34,483 nucleotides of DNA from Actinobacteria bacterium QS_8_72_14 (GTDB lineage: Bacteria > Actinomycetota > Nitriliruptoria > Euzebyales > Egibacteraceae). The translations under genes and the position numbers were made by a program. Below the pieces are notes generated by a model. The model saw only the letters and a list, made by a program, of their open reading frames with translations, was not told where the DNA came from and did no database searches. Where the stretch lies: the NCBI GenBank assembly GCA_003021615.1, contig PXPH01000051.1, positions 2,932 to 37,414 of the forward strand, read 5' to 3'. This document shows positions 34,240-34,483 of this stretch, piece by piece; positions within the stretch are counted from its first letter, which is position 1, and each line of letters opens with the position of its first letter.

Positions 34240-34483
34240 CTAGGCGGCCTGGCCCATGTCGCGGGCGATCTGCTGGAGGTTGGCCACCCGCTGCTCGGTG
34301 CTGGGATGGCTGCGGAAGAGCTTGCTCAGCTGGGCCCTGCCCCCGAACGGCGCGGCGATGTACAGCGAGCCGTACGCGCTCGAGCTCTCGGCCGGCGTGC
34401 CGCCCACACCGCGCTGGGCGAGCTTCTTGCCCCCGGCCTCGAGCTTCTGCAGGGCGCTGGCCAACGCCATCGGCTTGCGCGAC
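34240..34483 (-). pseudogene. htpX: HtpX zinc metalloprotease, C-terminal end on the opposite strand (runs off the window)
   Basis: Read leftward from the window edge, 80 residues match the end of HtpX: SRKPMALASALQKLEAGGKK, then a Gly/Ser-rich loop, AAPFGGRAQLSKLFRSHPST + EQRVANLQQIA and the stop at 34240. FRSHPSTEQRV is the typical HtpX ending. The forward-strand part (195 residues), this part (80) and a missing stretch of about 13 add up to about 288, the usual HtpX length. The two parts are therefore likely halves of one gene in opposite directions. A second, complete htpX copy beginning beyond the window is the alternative. Confidence 0.8.

Noticed and set aside
1-34483. tRNA or rRNA genes, CRISPR arrays, insertion sequences, phage genes
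   Set aside because: No cloverleaf, rRNA core sequence, regularly spaced repeat or transposase/integrase frame was recognised; the gaps between genes are all short.

Overview
The window is very GC-rich, with gene-dense, overlapping reading frames, frequent GTG starts and menaquinone-type genes. These point to a high-GC actinobacterium. The second, shorter complex I set is of a kind known from Streptomyces and other actinobacteria. A deep-branching class such as Nitriliruptoria is my guess, not something the sequence proves.

Layout. 1-1000 (minus strand): the N-terminal part of a MerR-family regulator and a proline-rich, probably tail-anchored small protein. 1188-4612 (plus): an amidohydrolase-fold protein that has lost its metal ligands, the menaquinone methyltransferase MenG, and a geranylgeranyl-reductase-family flavoprotein. 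4850-20920: a complete 14-gene complex I operon, nuoABCDEFGHIJKLMN. 20964-22001: a long-chain polyprenyl diphosphate synthase, the likely source of the menaquinone side chain. 22087-33271: a second complex I cluster, nuoABCDHIJKLMN, with no nuoE, nuoF or nuoG. 33391-34483: the N-terminal two thirds of the protease HtpX (plus), the C-terminal half of a YajQ-family protein (plus), then the C-terminal end of HtpX (minus). This last arrangement is what a short inversion, or a mis-assembly, across a convergent htpX/yajQ pair would give.

How the genes work together. The block links making menaquinone (polyprenyl tail, ring methylation, tail reduction) with two proton-pumping enzymes that reduce it. 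The first has the full NADH module. The second keeps only the quinone-reducing and membrane parts, so it must take electrons from another donor such as ferredoxin or an unlinked input protein. The two sets differ throughout and look like old paralogues, not a recent duplication.

Main points for a second look: the htpX/yajQ breakpoint; the ligand-free amidohydrolase beside menG; Trp in place of the quinone-binding Tyr in NuoD2; a near-identical basic tail motif shared by NuoC2 and NuoI2; and a duplicated start region with a nine-codon leader frame before menG. No tRNA, rRNA, CRISPR array or insertion sequence was recognised. No stretch over 300 bases lacks a gene.
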